64,000 nt of DNA from Pseudomonas bubulae (lineage in GTDB: Bacteria; Pseudomonadota; Gammaproteobacteria; Pseudomonadales; Pseudomonadaceae): contig NZ_UYJA01000004.1 of assembly GCF_900618535.1 (NCBI RefSeq), positions 496,001 to 560,000 on the forward strand, given 5' to 3'. The translations under genes were made by a program, and so were the position numbers. How positions within the stretch are numbered: position 1 is the first letter of the stretch; each line of letters begins with the position of its first letter. Below are positions 10,241-23,712 of the stretch, in pieces. The notes under the pieces were generated by a model. It saw nothing but the letters and a program-made list of their open reading frames with translations, made no database searches and was not told the DNA's origin.

Positions 10241-10744
10241 CGGGGCTGTTGGCTACCGTTTATCACATTAATCATTGACCGAACGTCCGACCGCTTGCCG
10301 GATTGCACCTTCAAGCGTTTTTCGGCTGCCTGTTTATTGGCTCGAAAGCACCCAAACACGGGAATAAGCCCTGTGCATAACTGGCCCTCAGGTCAGTGGG
10401 TAAGTAGGTCTGAAAACTGAAGATAACCACCCCTGTGGATAAGCACCTGTTTTACCCACAGGCTTAAAGCACTTATCCCAACCCCTCATTAGTGCATAAC
10501 CACAGACTTTTGATCCTCTGTACAGTACGTAAAATATAGCCTGTAGCAATCTATCCACAGAAAGGTGCCTCAGTAGAAATAGACATAAAAACAAAGCTTT
10601 ATAAATTTCTTCTCTATTTATTTATCTATCTTGCCCTTATCCACAGCTGGTTAAATTTTGTGCAAAGGGTTCTTTAAGAAGGGCGAAGTCCCTATACTTC
10701 GCGGTCTATCCAAAAAACCCCTAGTAACAGGCACGAGGTGCGTG
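10241..10744. other. DnaA-box-rich, AT-rich gap upstream of mnmG (origin-like)
   Basis: This 504-base gap holds no convincing gene. Perfect DnaA boxes are at 10434-10442 (TGTGGATAA) and 10637-10645 (TTATCCACA). Near matches are TGTGCATAA at 10372-10380, TTACCCACA at 10452-10460 and CTATCCACA at 10551-10559. An AT-rich stretch runs from about 10576 to 10634. The layout resembles oriC at 3966-4528, and in Escherichia coli oriC itself lies beside gidA/mnmG. Activity as an origin, DnaA reservoir or DnaA-controlled mnmG promoter is inference. Confidence 0.6.
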
Positions 10745-12637
10745 GTGAATTTCCCTTCCCGTTTTGCAGTGATCGTCATCGGCGGCGGTCACGCCGGAAC
10801 CGAGGCTGCACTTGCTTCAGCACGTATGGGTGTGAAAACCCTGCTGTTGACCCACAACGTGGAAACCCTCGGGCAAATGAGCTGCAATCCTGCAATTGGC
10901 GGGATTGGTAAAAGCCATCTGGTTAAAGAAATCGATGCCCTTGGCGGCGCGATGGCGATAGCCACCGATAAAGGCGGTATTCAGTTCCGCGTACTCAACG
11001 GACGCAAAGGCCCGGCAGTACGGGCGACCCGTGCACAGGCCGACCGCATCCTGTACAAGGCCGCCGTACGCGAAATCCTGGAAAACCAGCCCAACCTGTG
11101 GATATTTCAACAGGCCGCTGATGACCTGATCGTTGAACAGGATCAAGTCCGTGGCGTAGTGACCCAGATGGGCCTGCGTTTTATGGCTGATGCCGTGGTT
11201 CTGACCACAGGCACTTTCCTCGGTGGACTTATCCACATCGGCATGCAGAATTACTCGGGCGGTCGGGCCGGTGATCCACCTTCGATTGCCCTGGCACACC
11301 GTCTGCGTGAACTGCCCCTGCGAGTCGGTCGCCTGAAAACCGGGACGCCACCGCGTATCGATGGCCGTTCTGTGGATTTCTCGGTAATGACCGAGCAACC
11401 GGGTGATACACCGATTCCTGTCATGTCGTTCATGGGCAACAAGGAACAGCACCCGGCCCAGGTCAGCTGCTGGATTACCCATACCAACGCCCGCACTCAC
11501 GAAATCATTGCCTCCAACCTTGATCGTTCGCCGATGTATTCAGGCGTGATCGAAGGTATTGGCCCGCGTTACTGCCCGTCGATCGAAGACAAGATCCATC
11601 GCTTTGCCGACAAGGAAAGCCATCAGGTCTTTATCGAGCCGGAAGGTTTGACCACACACGAGCTGTACCCGAACGGGATTTCCACCTCCTTGCCGTTCGA
11701 CGTGCAAATCCAGATCGTGCAATCGATTCGCGGTATGGAAAACGCCCATATCGTGCGCCCGGGCTATGCCATCGAGTACGATTACTTCGATCCACGCGAC
11801 CTGAAGTACAGCCTCGAAACCAAGGTGATTGGCGGCTTGTTCTTTGCCGGGCAAATCAACGGCACCACCGGTTACGAAGAAGCCGGCGCCCAGGGTTTGC
11901 TGGCTGGCGCCAACGCGGCATTGCTCGCACAGGGCAAGGAAAGCTGGTGCCCGCGCCGGGATGAGGCGTACATCGGCGTATTGGTCGACGACCTGATTAC
12001 CCTGGGTACTCAAGAACCGTACCGGATGTTCACTTCCCGCGCCGAATACCGCCTGATCCTGCGCGAAGACAACGCCGACATGCGCTTGACTGAAAAAGGC
12101 CGCGAACTGGGCCTGGTCGACGACGCTCGTTGGGCGGCTTTCTGCACCAAGCGCGAAAGCATCGCGCAGGAAGAACAACGCCTCAAAAGTACCTGGGTTC
12201 GTCCGGGTACCGAGCAGGGTGATGCCATTGCTGCCAAGTTCGGCACACCGCTGACCCATGAATACAATTTGCTCAACCTGCTGACCCGCCCCGAAATTGA
12301 TTACGCCGGCCTGGTTGAAGTGACCGGGCAGGGGGCAGAAGACCCGCTGGTTGCCGAGCAGGTTGAGATCAAAACCAAGTACGCCGGTTATATCGATCGT
12401 CAACAAGACGAAATTGCCCGTCTGCGTGCCAGTGAAAATACCAAGCTGCCTGTGGATATCGATTACACGACCATCTCCGGTCTGTCGAAAGAGATTCAGA
12501 GCAAGTTGGGCGCAACACGTCCCGAGACCCTGGGCCAGGCTTCGCGTATCCCGGGTGTGACCCCTGCGGCAATTTCCCTGTTGATGATTCACCTGAAAAA
12601 GCGCGGCGCTGGCCGCACGTTGGAGCAAAACGCTTGA
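10745..12637 (+). CDS. mnmG: tRNA uridine-34 modification enzyme MnmG (GidA)
   Basis: MnmG is the FAD-dependent partner of MnmE. The dinucleotide-binding motif [12 protein letters not shown] lies near the N-terminus ([15 protein letters not shown]), followed by the signatures [20 protein letters not shown] and [15 protein letters not shown] 10745 is preferred over the adjacent GTG 10742 because GAGG at 10735-10738 then has proper spacing; this gives 630 residues, the usual Pseudomonas length. A perfect DnaA box is inside the gene at 11229-11237. The stop overlaps the TTG start of rsmG by 4 bases. Confidence 0.97.
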   Translation: MNFPSRFAVIVIGGGHAGTEAALASARMGVKTLLLTHNVETLGQMSCNPAIGGIGKSHLVKEIDALGGAMAIATDKGGIQFRVLNGRKGPAVRATRAQADRILYKAAVREILENQPNLWIFQQAADDLIVEQDQVRGVVTQMGLRFMADAVVLTTGTFLGGLIHIGMQNYSGGRAGDPPSIALAHRLRELPLRVGRLKTGTPPRIDGRSVDFSVMTEQPGDTPIPVMSFMGNKEQHPAQVSCWITHTNARTHEIIASNLDRSPMYSGVIEGIGPRYCPSIEDKIHRFADKESHQVFIEPEGLTTHELYPNGISTSLPFDVQIQIVQSIRGMENAHIVRPGYAIEYDYFDPRDLKYSLETKVIGGLFFAGQINGTTGYEEAGAQGLLAGANAALLAQGKESWCPRRDEAYIGVLVDDLITLGTQEPYRMFTSRAEYRLILREDNADMRLTEKGRELGLVDDARWAAFCTKRESIAQEEQRLKSTWVRPGTEQGDAIAAKFGTPLTHEYNLLNLLTRPEIDYAGLVEVTGQGAEDPLVAEQVEIKTKYAGYIDRQQDEIARLRASENTKLPVDIDYTTISGLSKEIQSKLGATRPETLGQASRIPGVTPAAISLLMIHLKKRGAGRTLEQNA

Positions 12638-13278
12638 GTTCGCTGGTAACCGCACAACACGCCGAAGAGTTATCCACAGGTGCACGCCAGCTGGGCGTCG
12701 CACTGACCGAGCATCAGCATCAGCAATTGCTGGGTTATCTGGCCCTGTTGATCAAATGGAACAAGGCCTACAACCTCACGGCTGTGCGTAACCCGGACGA
12801 GATGGTGTCGCGTCATTTGCTCGACAGTCTGAGCGTGATGCCCTTCATCGAAAATGGCCGTTGGCTGGATGTGGGCAGTGGCGGCGGCATGCCGGGTATT
12901 CCCCTGGCGATCCTGTTTCCCGAGTCGCAAGTGACCTGCCTGGACAGCAACGGCAAGAAAACCCGTTTCCTGACCCAGGTAAAACTCGAGCTGAAGCTGG
13001 ATAACCTGCAAGTTATCCACAGTCGCGTCGAAGAATTCCAGCCTGAGCAGCCTTTCAACGGAATTGTTTCCAGGGCTTTCAGCAGCATGGAGAACTTCAG
13101 CAACTGGACGCGCCACCTTGGCAACAGCGAAACCCGCTGGTTGGCAATGAAGGGCGTTCATCCGGCCGATGAGCTGGTAGCATTGCCGTCTGATTTTCGT
13201 CTCGATGGCGAACACGCCTTGACCGTTCCGGGTTGCCAAGGCCAACGCCATCTGCTGATACTGCGCCGCACGGCATGA
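12634..13278 (+). CDS. rsmG: 16S rRNA (guanine-527-N7) methyltransferase RsmG
   Basis: RsmG (GidB) methylates G527 of 16S rRNA using S-adenosylmethionine. The 214 residues show the Rossmann SAM motif [16 protein letters not shown] and the family segment [27 protein letters not shown]. The start is TTG 12634, overlapping the mnmG stop as TTGA, so translation is probably coupled. Two perfect DnaA boxes fall within the coding sequence (12670-12678 and 13013-13021). Confidence 0.95.
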   Translation: MSSLVTAQHAEELSTGARQLGVALTEHQHQQLLGYLALLIKWNKAYNLTAVRNPDEMVSRHLLDSLSVMPFIENGRWLDVGSGGGMPGIPLAILFPESQVTCLDSNGKKTRFLTQVKLELKLDNLQVIHSRVEEFQPEQPFNGIVSRAFSSMENFSNWTRHLGNSETRWLAMKGVHPADELVALPSDFRLDGEHALTVPGCQGQRHLLILRRTA

Positions 13279-13296
13279 TTGGGAACGCAAGCAAGA

Positions 13297-14088
13297 ATGG
13301 CTAAGGTATTCGCAATAGCGAACCAAAAAGGTGGTGTGGGTAAAACCACCACCTGTATCAACCTCGCAGCATCGCTGGTCGCGACCAAGCGCCGCGTGCT
13401 GCTCATTGACCTTGATCCACAGGGCAACGCCACCATGGGTAGCGGTGTGGATAAACACGGTCTTGAGAATTCGGTCTACGACCTGTTGATCGGTGAATGC
13501 GACCTGGCCCAGGCCATGCACATCTCCGAGCACGGTGGTTACCAGTTGCTTCCCGCCAACCGCGATTTGACCGCGGCTGAAGTCGTGCTGCTCGAAATGC
13601 AGATGAAGGAAAGCCGTCTGCGTACAGCGCTGGCCCCGGTTCGCGAAAGCTACGATTACATCCTGATCGATTGCCCGCCGTCGTTGTCGATGCTGACCTT
13701 GAATGCCCTGGTGGCGGCCGATGGGGTGATTATCCCCATGCAGTGCGAGTACTTTGCACTCGAAGGCCTGAGCGACCTTGTGGATAACATCAAGCGCATC
13801 GCCGAGCTGCTCAATCCGAACCTGAAGATCGAAGGCCTGCTGCGCACCATGTACGACCCGCGCCTGAGCCTGATGAACGATGTTTCGGCGCAGCTCAAGG
13901 AACACTTCGGCGAGCAGCTCTACGACACCGTGATTCCGCGCAACATCCGCCTGGCCGAAGCGCCAAGCTATGGCATGCCAGCGCTGGCGTATGACAAAAA
14001 TTCCCGTGGCGCGATTGCTTACCTTGCCCTGGCGGGCGAGCTGGTTCGTCGTCAACGTCGTTCTACCCGCACGCCTCAGCCAACTTAA
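13297..14088 (+). CDS. parA: chromosome partitioning ATPase ParA (Soj)
   Basis: ParA binds DNA non-specifically in its ATP state and moves ParB-parS complexes. The 263 residues from ATG 13297 begin MAKVFAIANQKGGVGKTT, with the deviant Walker A KGGVGKT at 11-17, plus DLDPQGNAT and the Walker B-like YILIDCPPSL. It is 18 bases after rsmG and 9 bases before parB. Perfect DnaA boxes occur in the gene at 13446-13454 and 13779-13787. Its sites of action are the parS sequences at 236-251 and 43755-43768. Confidence 0.97.
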   Translation: MAKVFAIANQKGGVGKTTTCINLAASLVATKRRVLLIDLDPQGNATMGSGVDKHGLENSVYDLLIGECDLAQAMHISEHGGYQLLPANRDLTAAEVVLLEMQMKESRLRTALAPVRESYDYILIDCPPSLSMLTLNALVAADGVIIPMQCEYFALEGLSDLVDNIKRIAELLNPNLKIEGLLRTMYDPRLSLMNDVSAQLKEHFGEQLYDTVIPRNIRLAEAPSYGMPALAYDKNSRGAIAYLALAGELVRRQRRSTRTPQPT

Positions 14089-14097
14089 GGAATTTCC

Positions 14098-14970
14098 ATG
14101 GCCGTCAAGAAACGAGGTCTCGGACGCGGACTGGATGCACTCCTGAGTGGTCCTACGGTCAGCTCGCTGGAAGAGCAAGCGGTCAAGGTTGATCAAAGCG
14201 AACTGCAGCACCTGCCCCTGGACCTGATCCAGCGCGGCAAGTACCAGCCTCGTCGCGACATGGATCCGCAGGCGCTTGAAGAACTGGCCAGCTCGATCCG
14301 CACCCAGGGCGTGATGCAACCGATCGTGGTGCGCCCGATCGAAGGTAACCGCTTTGAGATCATCGCCGGTGAACGTCGCTGGCGCGCCAGCCAACAGGCT
14401 GGCAAGGACACGATCCCGGCGATGGTCAAAGACGTGCCGGACGAAACCGCCATTGCGATGGCGTTGATCGAGAACATTCAGCGTGAAGACCTCAATCCGA
14501 TCGAGGAAGCTGTCGCCTTGCAGCGTTTGCAGCAAGAGTTCCAGCTGACTCAACAGCAAGTCGCCGACGCTGTGGGTAAGTCCCGGGTGTCTGTGGCTAA
14601 CTTGTTGCGATTGATTTCGTTACCGGAAGTGATCAAGACCATGCTGTCCCACGGTGACCTGGAAATGGGTCATGCGCGGGCATTGCTCGGTTTGCCTGAT
14701 GCTCAGCAGGTTGAAGGGGCGCGACACGTTGTCGCACGAGGCCTGACGGTACGTCAGACTGAAGCCCTGGTTCGCCAGTGGTTGAGTGGTAAACAGGAAC
14801 CCGCGGAACCGGTTAAAACCGATCCGGACATTGCCAGACTCGAACAGCGTCTGGCTGAGCGGCTGGGCTCTGCGGTGCAGATCCGCCACGGAAAGAAGGG
14901 AAAAGGCCAGTTAGTGATTGGTTACAATTCCCTGGATGAGCTGCAAGGAGTGCTTGCTCACATCCGCTGA
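14098..14970 (+). CDS. parB: chromosome partitioning protein ParB (Spo0J)
   Basis: ParB is the parS-binding CTPase clamp that spreads from parS, loads SMC and stimulates ParA. The 290 residues show the N-terminal ParA-contact region MAVKKRGLGRGLDALLSG, the CTP-binding box GERRWRAS, IENIQREDLNPIEEA, a helix-turn-helix (LTQQQVADAVGKSRVSVANLLRL) and a C-terminal dimerisation domain. It follows parA in an operon. The gap after it holds the atp promoter. Confidence 0.97.
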   Translation: MAVKKRGLGRGLDALLSGPTVSSLEEQAVKVDQSELQHLPLDLIQRGKYQPRRDMDPQALEELASSIRTQGVMQPIVVRPIEGNRFEIIAGERRWRASQQAGKDTIPAMVKDVPDETAIAMALIENIQREDLNPIEEAVALQRLQQEFQLTQQQVADAVGKSRVSVANLLRLISLPEVIKTMLSHGDLEMGHARALLGLPDAQQVEGARHVVARGLTVRQTEALVRQWLSGKQEPAEPVKTDPDIARLEQRLAERLGSAVQIRHGKKGKGQLVIGYNSLDELQGVLAHIR

Positions 14971-15015
14971 AACAATTCCTCATGTAGCGCGCAGTCGGAA
15001 ATCACTACCTGACAG

Positions 15016-15044
15016 TTGAATAGGGGCTTCGTCGCCCCTATACT
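15016..15044 (+). promoter_or_regulatory. sigma-70 promoter of the atp operon, with a palindromic spacer
   Basis: TTGAAT (15016-15021) and TATACT (15039-15044) are spaced by 17 bases, a good sigma-70 promoter about 75 bases before atpI. The spacer carries the inverted repeat TAGGGGC (15021-15027) / GCCCCTA (15034-15040), whose arms touch both promoter boxes, a geometry typical of an operator. Confidence 0.7.
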
Positions 15045-15118
15045 CTGCGCGCATTTTGTCGGCACAAATTATGCCAAGTTTTCTGTTTTTGGTAGCCGAC
15101 CTTTGAGGAGCAGTTGTG

Positions 15119-16412
<1,294 letters not shown>

Positions 16413-16437
16413 GATCCGCTTCGGCGAATCTGGTGCT

Positions 16438-16459
16438 CCTCTCACCTTCGGGTGAGAGG
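16438..16459 (+). other. UUCG-capped hairpin between atpB and atpE
   Basis: CCTCTCACC (16438-16446) pairs perfectly with GGTGAGAGG (16451-16459) around the tetraloop TTCG. No T tract follows, so it looks like an mRNA stability or processing element rather than a terminator. It lies 76 bases before atpE, the most highly needed subunit gene. Confidence 0.7.
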
Positions 16460-16519
16460 GCGTCGCAAAATGATTTTGTTTTACCGCTTTAATCTAAAAA
16501 CCTAAACCATACGACGTAA

Positions 16520-16792
<273 letters not shown>

Positions 16793-16849
16793 TCACTCGA
16801 ATTTTCGAGTTGATTAGAGTGATGGACAACGAACGAGCGAGGTGTTGGC

Positions 16850-17320
16850 GTGAACATTAATGCAACCCTGATTGGCCAGTCCGTTGCGTTCTTCATTTTT
16901 GTACTGTTTTGCATGAAGTTCGTGTGGCCTCCGGTCATCGCGGCATTGCAAGAACGTCAGAAGAAGATTGCGGCTGGACTGGACGCTGCTAACCGAGCAG
17001 CTCGCGACCTGGAGTTGGCCCAAGATAAAGCGGGTCAACAACTGCGCGAAGCTAAGGCTCAAGCAGCTGAAATCATTGAGCAAGCCAAGAAACGCGGTAC
17101 TCAGATCGTAGACGAAGCCCGTGAACAGGCTCGCGTTGAAGCTGACCGTGTGAAGGCTCAGGCTCAGGCCGAGATCGAACAGGAACTGAACAGCGTCAAA
17201 GACGCCCTGCGTGCCCAACTGGGTACCCTGGCTGTTGAAGGCGCAGAGAAGATCCTGGGTGCCACAATCGATCAAAACGCGCACGCGGAGCTGGTTACTA
17301 AACTGGCTGCTGAAATTTAA
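16850..17320 (+). CDS. atpF: F0F1 ATP synthase subunit b
   Basis: Subunit b is the peripheral stalk. The 156 residues have one N-terminal membrane helix (about 5-27, [20 protein letters not shown]) and a long charged coiled coil. The start is GTG 16850 with GCGAGGTG upstream. The gap from atpE holds a small inverted repeat ACTCGAA/TTCGAGT (16795-16810). It lies 12 bases before atpH. Confidence 0.96.
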   Translation: MNINATLIGQSVAFFIFVLFCMKFVWPPVIAALQERQKKIAAGLDAANRAARDLELAQDKAGQQLREAKAQAAEIIEQAKKRGTQIVDEAREQARVEADRVKAQAQAEIEQELNSVKDALRAQLGTLAVEGAEKILGATIDQNAHAELVTKLAAEI

Positions 17321-17332
17321 GCGAGGGCGATC

Positions 17333-17869
17333 ATGGCAGAATTGACCACGTTGGCCCGACCTTACGCTAAGGCAGCCTTCGAGCACGCCCAGGCCCACCA
17401 GCAACTGGCCTCTTGGTCAGCCATGCTCGGCCTGGCTGCAGCAGTGTCGCAAGACGACACTATGCAGCGCGTGCTCAAGGCCCCGCGACTGACGAGCGCA
17501 GAAAAGGCCGCCACGTTTATTGACGTGTGCGGCGACAAGTTCACTGTAGAAGCACAGAACTTCATCAACGTCGTTGCCGAAAACGACCGTCTCCCGCTGT
17601 TGCCGGAGATCGCCGCTCTGTTTGACCTGTACAAGGCCGAACAAGAGAAGTCGGTAGACGTTGAAGTCACCAGTGCTTTTGCATTGAACCAAGAACAGCA
17701 AGACAAACTCGCCAAGGTTCTCAGTGCACGACTCGACCGGGAAGTGCGCCTGCAAGTTGCGGAGGATGCCAGCCTTATAGGTGGTGTCATCATCCGCGCC
17801 GGCGACCTGGTTATCGATGGCTCGGTTCGCGGGAAACTCGCAAGCCTTGCCGAAGCATTGAAATCTTGA
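17333..17869 (+). CDS. atpH: F0F1 ATP synthase subunit delta
   Basis: Delta (OSCP) links the b stalk to the top of the alpha3beta3 hexamer. The 178 residues match the family: an N-terminal helical domain ([19 protein letters not shown]) and the C-terminal signature [25 protein letters not shown] 17333, 21 bases before atpA. Confidence 0.97.
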   Translation: MAELTTLARPYAKAAFEHAQAHQQLASWSAMLGLAAAVSQDDTMQRVLKAPRLTSAEKAATFIDVCGDKFTVEAQNFINVVAENDRLPLLPEIAALFDLYKAEQEKSVDVEVTSAFALNQEQQDKLAKVLSARLDREVRLQVAEDASLIGGVIIRAGDLVIDGSVRGKLASLAEALKS

Positions 17870-17890
17870 GTTTGAAGGGGCAGCAGAGCA

Positions 17891-19435
17891 ATGCAGCAAC
17901 TCAATCCTTCCGAAATAAGTGAAATTATCAAGGGCCGCATCGAAAAACTCGATGTGACCTCCCAAGCCCGTAACGAAGGCACTGTCGTCAGCGTATCTGA
18001 CGGTATTGTGCGGATTCACGGTCTGGCCGACGTAATGTACGGCGAGATGATCGAGTTTCCGGGCAGCGTCTTCGGTATGGCTCTCAACCTCGAGCAAGAC
18101 TCTGTAGGTGCCGTAGTACTGGGCGCATACACGACTCTGGCTGAAGGCATGAGCGCCAAGTGCACTGGCCGTATCCTGGAAGTTCCGGTTGGTAAGGAAC
18201 TGCTGGGTCGCGTTGTCGACGCACTGGGTAACCCAGTTGATGGCAAAGGTCCACTGGGCAACACCGAGACTGATGCAGTCGAGAAAGTTGCTCCAGGCGT
18301 GATCTGGCGTAAGTCGGTAGACCAGCCTGTACAGACTGGCTACAAGGCTGTCGATGCCATGATCCCTGTCGGCCGTGGCCAGCGTGAGCTGATCATCGGT
18401 GACCGTCAGATCGGTAAAACCGCTCTGGCGATCGACGCGATCATCAACCAGAAGAACAGCGGCATTTTCTGTGTATACGTAGCGATCGGTCAGAAGCAAT
18501 CGACCATCGCCAACGTGGTTCGCAAGCTGGAAGAAAACGGCGCGCTGGCTAACACCATCGTCGTTGCTGCCAGTGCTTCCGAATCCGCAGCGCTGCAGTT
18601 CCTGGCACCGTACTCCGGTTGCACCATGGGCGAATACTTCCGCGACCGCGGTGAAGACGCGCTGATCGTTTATGACGATCTGTCCAAGCAAGCAGTGGCT
18701 TACCGCCAGATTTCCCTGCTGCTGCGCCGTCCACCAGGCCGTGAAGCTTACCCAGGCGACGTGTTCTATCTCCACTCCCGTCTTCTGGAGCGCGCATCCC
18801 GCGTATCCGAAGAATACGTAGAGAAGTTCACCAACGGCGCAGTGACCGGCAAAACCGGTTCCCTGACCGCACTGCCGATCATCGAAACCCAGGCTGGCGA
18901 CGTTTCCGCGTTCGTTCCGACCAACGTGATTTCCATCACCGACGGTCAGATCTTCCTGGAATCGGCCATGTTCAACTCCGGGATCCGTCCTGCAGTGAAC
19001 GCCGGTGTTTCGGTATCCCGTGTGGGTGGTGCCGCTCAGACCAAGATCATCAAGAAGCTGTCCGGTGGTATCCGTACCGCTCTGGCTCAGTACCGTGAAC
19101 TGGCAGCATTTGCCCAGTTCGCTTCTGACCTGGACGAAGCGACCCGTAAGCAACTTGAGCATGGTCAGCGCGTTACCGAGCTGATGAAGCAGAAGCAATA
19201 CGCACCAATGTCGATCGCTGACATGGCGCTGTCGCTGTATGCCGCTGAGCGTGGGTTCCTGACTGACGTCGAAATCACCAAGGTCGGTAGCTTTGAACAA
19301 GCGCTGATTGCTTACTTCAACCGCGATCACGCCGAGCTTATGGCGAAGATCAACGTTAAAGGTGACTTCAATGACGAAATCGACGCTGGCATCAAAGCCG
19401 GTATCGAGAAGTTCAAGGCCACCCAAACCTGGTAA
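17891..19435 (+). CDS. atpA: F0F1 ATP synthase subunit alpha
   Basis: Alpha forms the non-catalytic nucleotide sites of F1. The 514 residues have the beta-barrel N-domain, Walker A GDRQIGKT at 170-177 and the alpha/beta signature [14 protein letters not shown]. Standard length and an ATG start. A GCAA-loop hairpin follows the stop (19441-19464). Confidence 0.98.
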   Translation: MQQLNPSEISEIIKGRIEKLDVTSQARNEGTVVSVSDGIVRIHGLADVMYGEMIEFPGSVFGMALNLEQDSVGAVVLGAYTTLAEGMSAKCTGRILEVPVGKELLGRVVDALGNPVDGKGPLGNTETDAVEKVAPGVIWRKSVDQPVQTGYKAVDAMIPVGRGQRELIIGDRQIGKTALAIDAIINQKNSGIFCVYVAIGQKQSTIANVVRKLEENGALANTIVVAASASESAALQFLAPYSGCTMGEYFRDRGEDALIVYDDLSKQAVAYRQISLLLRRPPGREAYPGDVFYLHSRLLERASRVSEEYVEKFTNGAVTGKTGSLTALPIIETQAGDVSAFVPTNVISITDGQIFLESAMFNSGIRPAVNAGVSVSRVGGAAQTKIIKKLSGGIRTALAQYRELAAFAQFASDLDEATRKQLEHGQRVTELMKQKQYAPMSIADMALSLYAAERGFLTDVEITKVGSFEQALIAYFNRDHAELMAKINVKGDFNDEIDAGIKAGIEKFKATQTW

Positions 19436-19440
19436 GCCGC

Positions 19441-19464
19441 AGCGGGAGCCGCAAGGCTCCCGCT
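19441..19464 (+). other. GCAA-capped hairpin between atpA and atpG
   Basis: AGCGGGAGCC (19441-19450) pairs perfectly with GGCTCCCGCT (19455-19464) around GCAA, a GNRA tetraloop. No U run follows and the operon continues, so an mRNA stabiliser, cleavage boundary or attenuator is more likely than a terminator. Confidence 0.7.
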
Positions 19465-19485
19465 TGCTAACCTGATAGGTGTTAC

Positions 19486-20346
19486 ATGGCAGGCGCAAAA
19501 GAGATTCGCAGTAAGATTGCGAGCATCAAAAGCACGCAAAAGATTACCAGCGCCATGGAAAAAGTGGCGGTCAGCAAAATGCGCAAGGCACAAATGCGCA
19601 TGGCTGCTAGCCGTCCTTATGCGGAGCGTATCCGCCAGGTTATTGGGCATTTGGCCAACGCCAACCCGGAATACCGCCACCCGTTCATGATCGACCGCGA
19701 AGTTAAGCGTGTGGGTTATGTGGTTGTGAGCAGTGACCGTGGTTTGTGCGGTGGTTTGAATACCAACCTGTTCAAGGCTTTGGTCAAGGACATGGCGGTA
19801 AACCGTGAAAACGGCGTCGAGATTGATCTGTGCGTGGTCGGCAGCAAAGGTGCGGCATTTTTCCGTAACTTCGGCGGTAACGTCGTCGCTGCTATCAGCC
19901 ATCTGGGTGAAGAACCGTCGATCAATGATTTGATCGGCAGCGTTAAGGTGATGCTGGATGCTTACCTGGAAGGCCGTATTGACCGCCTGTCCGTGGTATC
20001 CAACAAGTTCATCAACACCATGACGCAACAGCCTACTGTGGAGCAATTGATTCCACTGGTGGCGACCCCGGATCAAGAACTCAAGCACCACTGGGACTAT
20101 CTCTACGAACCGGATGCCAAAGAGCTGCTAGACGGCTTGATGGTGCGTTACGTGGAGTCGCAGGTGTACCAGGCGGTGGTCGAGAACAGTGCAGCTGAAC
20201 AAGCTGCGCGGATGATCGCAATGAAGAACGCCACTGATAACGCCGGTGACTTGATCAGCGATTTGCAGCTGATCTACAACAAGGCGCGTCAGGCTGCGAT
20301 CACCCAAGAGATCTCGGAAATCGTCGGCGGCGCTGCCGCGGTTTAA
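19486..20346 (+). CDS. atpG: F0F1 ATP synthase subunit gamma
   Basis: Gamma is the rotating central shaft. The 286 residues start [20 protein letters not shown] and end with the family helix [22 protein letters not shown]; both coiled-coil ends are conserved. ATG 19486 has TAGGTG upstream. It lies 27 bases before atpD. Confidence 0.98.
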   Translation: MAGAKEIRSKIASIKSTQKITSAMEKVAVSKMRKAQMRMAASRPYAERIRQVIGHLANANPEYRHPFMIDREVKRVGYVVVSSDRGLCGGLNTNLFKALVKDMAVNRENGVEIDLCVVGSKGAAFFRNFGGNVVAAISHLGEEPSINDLIGSVKVMLDAYLEGRIDRLSVVSNKFINTMTQQPTVEQLIPLVATPDQELKHHWDYLYEPDAKELLDGLMVRYVESQVYQAVVENSAAEQAARMIAMKNATDNAGDLISDLQLIYNKARQAAITQEISEIVGGAAAV

Positions 20347-21753
<1,407 letters not shown>

Positions 21754-21757
21754 TTCC

Positions 21758-21777
21758 AGCGCCCGGCAACGGGCGCT
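21758..21777 (+). other. GCAA-capped hairpin between atpD and atpC
   Basis: AGCGCCCG (21758-21765) pairs perfectly with CGGGCGCT (21770-21777) around GCAA, 4 bases after the atpD stop and 20 before atpC. It has the same design as the hairpin after atpA, with no U tract. Confidence 0.7.
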
Positions 21778-21797
21778 AATCAGGTTGAGGCAATCAG

Positions 21798-22229
21798 ATG
21801 GCTAATATGATGACAGTCCATTGCGATATCGTCAGTGCGGAAGGAGAAATCTTTTCCGGTCAGGTCGAGATGGTGATTGCGCACGGCAGCCTGGGTGATC
21901 TTGGTATCGCTCTGGGTCACGCTCCGCTGATCACTGAACTCAAGCCGGGTCCGATCCGCCTGATCAAGCTGGGCGGGGAATCGGAGGTGTTTTACATCTC
22001 CGGTGGTTACCTCGAGGTTCAGCCGAACATGGTCAAGGTTCTTGCCGACACCGTGCAACGTGCTGCCGACCTGGATGAAGCCTCCGCTCAGGAAGCCGTA
22101 AAGGCTGCCGAGAAGGCACTGAACGAAAAAGGCGCAGATTTCGATTACGGGTCTGCTGCTGCACGTCTGGCCGAAGCCGCAGCTCAGCTGCGCACCGTCC
22201 AGCAAATCCGCAAGAAGTTTGGCGGCTAA
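21798..22229 (+). CDS. atpC: F0F1 ATP synthase subunit epsilon
   Basis: Epsilon binds gamma and inhibits ATP hydrolysis. The 143 residues have the N-terminal beta sandwich ([39 protein letters not shown]) and the C-terminal helical hairpin with [20 protein letters not shown]. It is the last gene of the operon, followed by a terminator 27 bases on. Confidence 0.97.
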   Translation: MANMMTVHCDIVSAEGEIFSGQVEMVIAHGSLGDLGIALGHAPLITELKPGPIRLIKLGGESEVFYISGGYLEVQPNMVKVLADTVQRAADLDEASAQEAVKAAEKALNEKGADFDYGSAAARLAEAAAQLRTVQQIRKKFGG

Positions 22230-22256
22230 GCCTCCTGTCTTATTGTGTGATTGATT

Positions 22257-22290
22257 AAAAAGGGTAGCCTCGGCTACCCTTTTTCTTTTT
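22257..22290 (+). terminator. rho-independent terminator of the atp operon
   Basis: AAAAAGGGTAGCC and GGCTACCCTTTTT form a strong stem (22257-22284, tight loop), with more T-rich sequence to 22290. It ends the atp transcript before glmU. Confidence 0.9.
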
Positions 22291-22344
22291 CCGCGAAATA
22301 CTTTTTGGTCGCAACCGCTGACCACCCAGGATTGGTAGCCAGTC

Positions 22345-23712
22345 ATGTCTCTCGATATCGTTATTCTCGCCGCAGGTCAGGGCACCCGCATGCGTTCTGC
22401 CCTGCCCAAGGTTCTGCACCCCGTGGCAGGCAACTCCATGCTTGGCCATGTTATCCACAGCGCTCGTCAGCTTGAACCGACCCGCATCCACGTCGTCATT
22501 GGTCACGGAGCCGAACTGGTGCGTGAACGCCTGGCTGCTGATGACCTGAACTTTGTGCTGCAAGACAAGCAACTGGGTACCGGCCATGCCGTGGCTCAGG
22601 CACTACCATTTCTGACCGCAGAAAACGTGTTGATCCTGTACGGCGATGTACCGCTGATCGAGGTCGAGACCCTGCAACGTCTGCTCAAGCAAGTTGGCCC
22701 CGAGCAACTGGGCCTGCTGACCGTCAACCTGGCCGACCCGACTGGTTATGGTCGTATCGTGCGTGATGCGGATGGCAAGGTGTGTGCGATTGTTGAGCAC
22801 AAGGACGCAACCGAAGCCGAACGTACAATTACCGAAGGCAACACCGGGATCCTCGCCTTGCCGACCCGTCGCCTGGCTGACTGGATGAGCCGTCTGTCGA
22901 ACAACAACGCACAGGGCGAATACTATCTGACCGACGTTATCGCCATGGCGGTTAGCGATGGTTTGGTCGTGGCCACCGAGCATGCCCTTGACCCGATGGA
23001 AGTGCAGGGCGCCAACGATCGTAAACAACTCAGTGAGCTGGAACGTCATTACCAGTTGCGCGAAGCCCGTCGCCTGATGGCCTTGGGTGTGACCTTGCGT
23101 GACCCGGCGCGTTTCGATGTGCGCGGTGAAGTCACCGTGGGTCGTGATGTGCTGATCGATATCAACGTGATTCTTGAAGGTCGCGTGGTTATTGAGGACG
23201 ACGTGGTCATCGGCCCGAATTGCGTAATCAAGGACAGCACCTTGCGCAAAGGTGTTGTGATCAAGGCCAATAGCCATCTCGACGGTGCCGTGATGGGCGA
23301 GAACAGTGATGCCGGTCCGTTCGCTCGTCTGCGCCCGGGCAGTGTGCTGGATGCCCGTGCCCATGTGGGTAACTTTGTCGAATTGAAAAACGCCCACTTG
23401 GGTGAAGACGCCAAATGCGGTCACCTGACTTATCTGGGCGATGCCGAGGTCGGCCCGCGCACCAATATCGGTGCTGGCACCATCACCTGCAACTACGATG
23501 GCGCCAACAAGTGGAAGACCGTGTTGGGCGCTGATGTATTTATTGGTTCGAACAACTCGTTGGTTGCACCTGTGGATATCTCCAACGGTGCTACCACTGC
23601 TGCAGGCTCGACCATCAATCAGGATGTTGCCGCGGAGCAACTGGCCGTTGGTCGTGCGCGCCAGCGCAATATTGATGGCTGGAAGCGTCCGGTCAAACAG
23701 CCAAAGCCTTGA
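22345..23712 (+). CDS. glmU: bifunctional GlmU: GlcN-1-P acetyltransferase / UDP-GlcNAc pyrophosphorylase
   Basis: GlmU makes UDP-N-acetylglucosamine for peptidoglycan and LPS in two steps. The 455 residues contain the N-terminal uridyltransferase with [17 protein letters not shown] (8-24) and YGDVPL, and the C-terminal left-handed beta-helix acetyltransferase (hexapeptide repeats from about 250, with [19 protein letters not shown] and the [10 protein letters not shown] loop). ATG 22345. A perfect DnaA box lies at 22451-22459. It sits between atpC and glmR/glmS, as in other pseudomonads. Confidence 0.97.
   Translation: MSLDIVILAAGQGTRMRSALPKVLHPVAGNSMLGHVIHSARQLEPTRIHVVIGHGAELVRERLAADDLNFVLQDKQLGTGHAVAQALPFLTAENVLILYGDVPLIEVETLQRLLKQVGPEQLGLLTVNLADPTGYGRIVRDADGKVCAIVEHKDATEAERTITEGNTGILALPTRRLADWMSRLSNNNAQGEYYLTDVIAMAVSDGLVVATEHALDPMEVQGANDRKQLSELERHYQLREARRLMALGVTLRDPARFDVRGEVTVGRDVLIDINVILEGRVVIEDDVVIGPNCVIKDSTLRKGVVIKANSHLDGAVMGENSDAGPFARLRPGSVLDARAHVGNFVELKNAHLGEDAKCGHLTYLGDAEVGPRTNIGAGTITCNYDGANKWKTVLGADVFIGSNNSLVAPVDISNGATTAAGSTINQDVAAEQLAVGRARQRNIDGWKRPVKQPKP

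Noticed and set aside
12670-14559. Long minus-strand open frame (629 codons) opposite rsmG-parA-parB
   Set aside because: It is antisense to three well-identified genes and its translation matches no family.
17417-19498. Long minus-strand open frame (693 codons) opposite atpH, atpA and the start of atpG
   Set aside because: It mirrors highly conserved atp genes, has no recognisable domain or ribosome site, and arises from the codon pattern of the sense genes.
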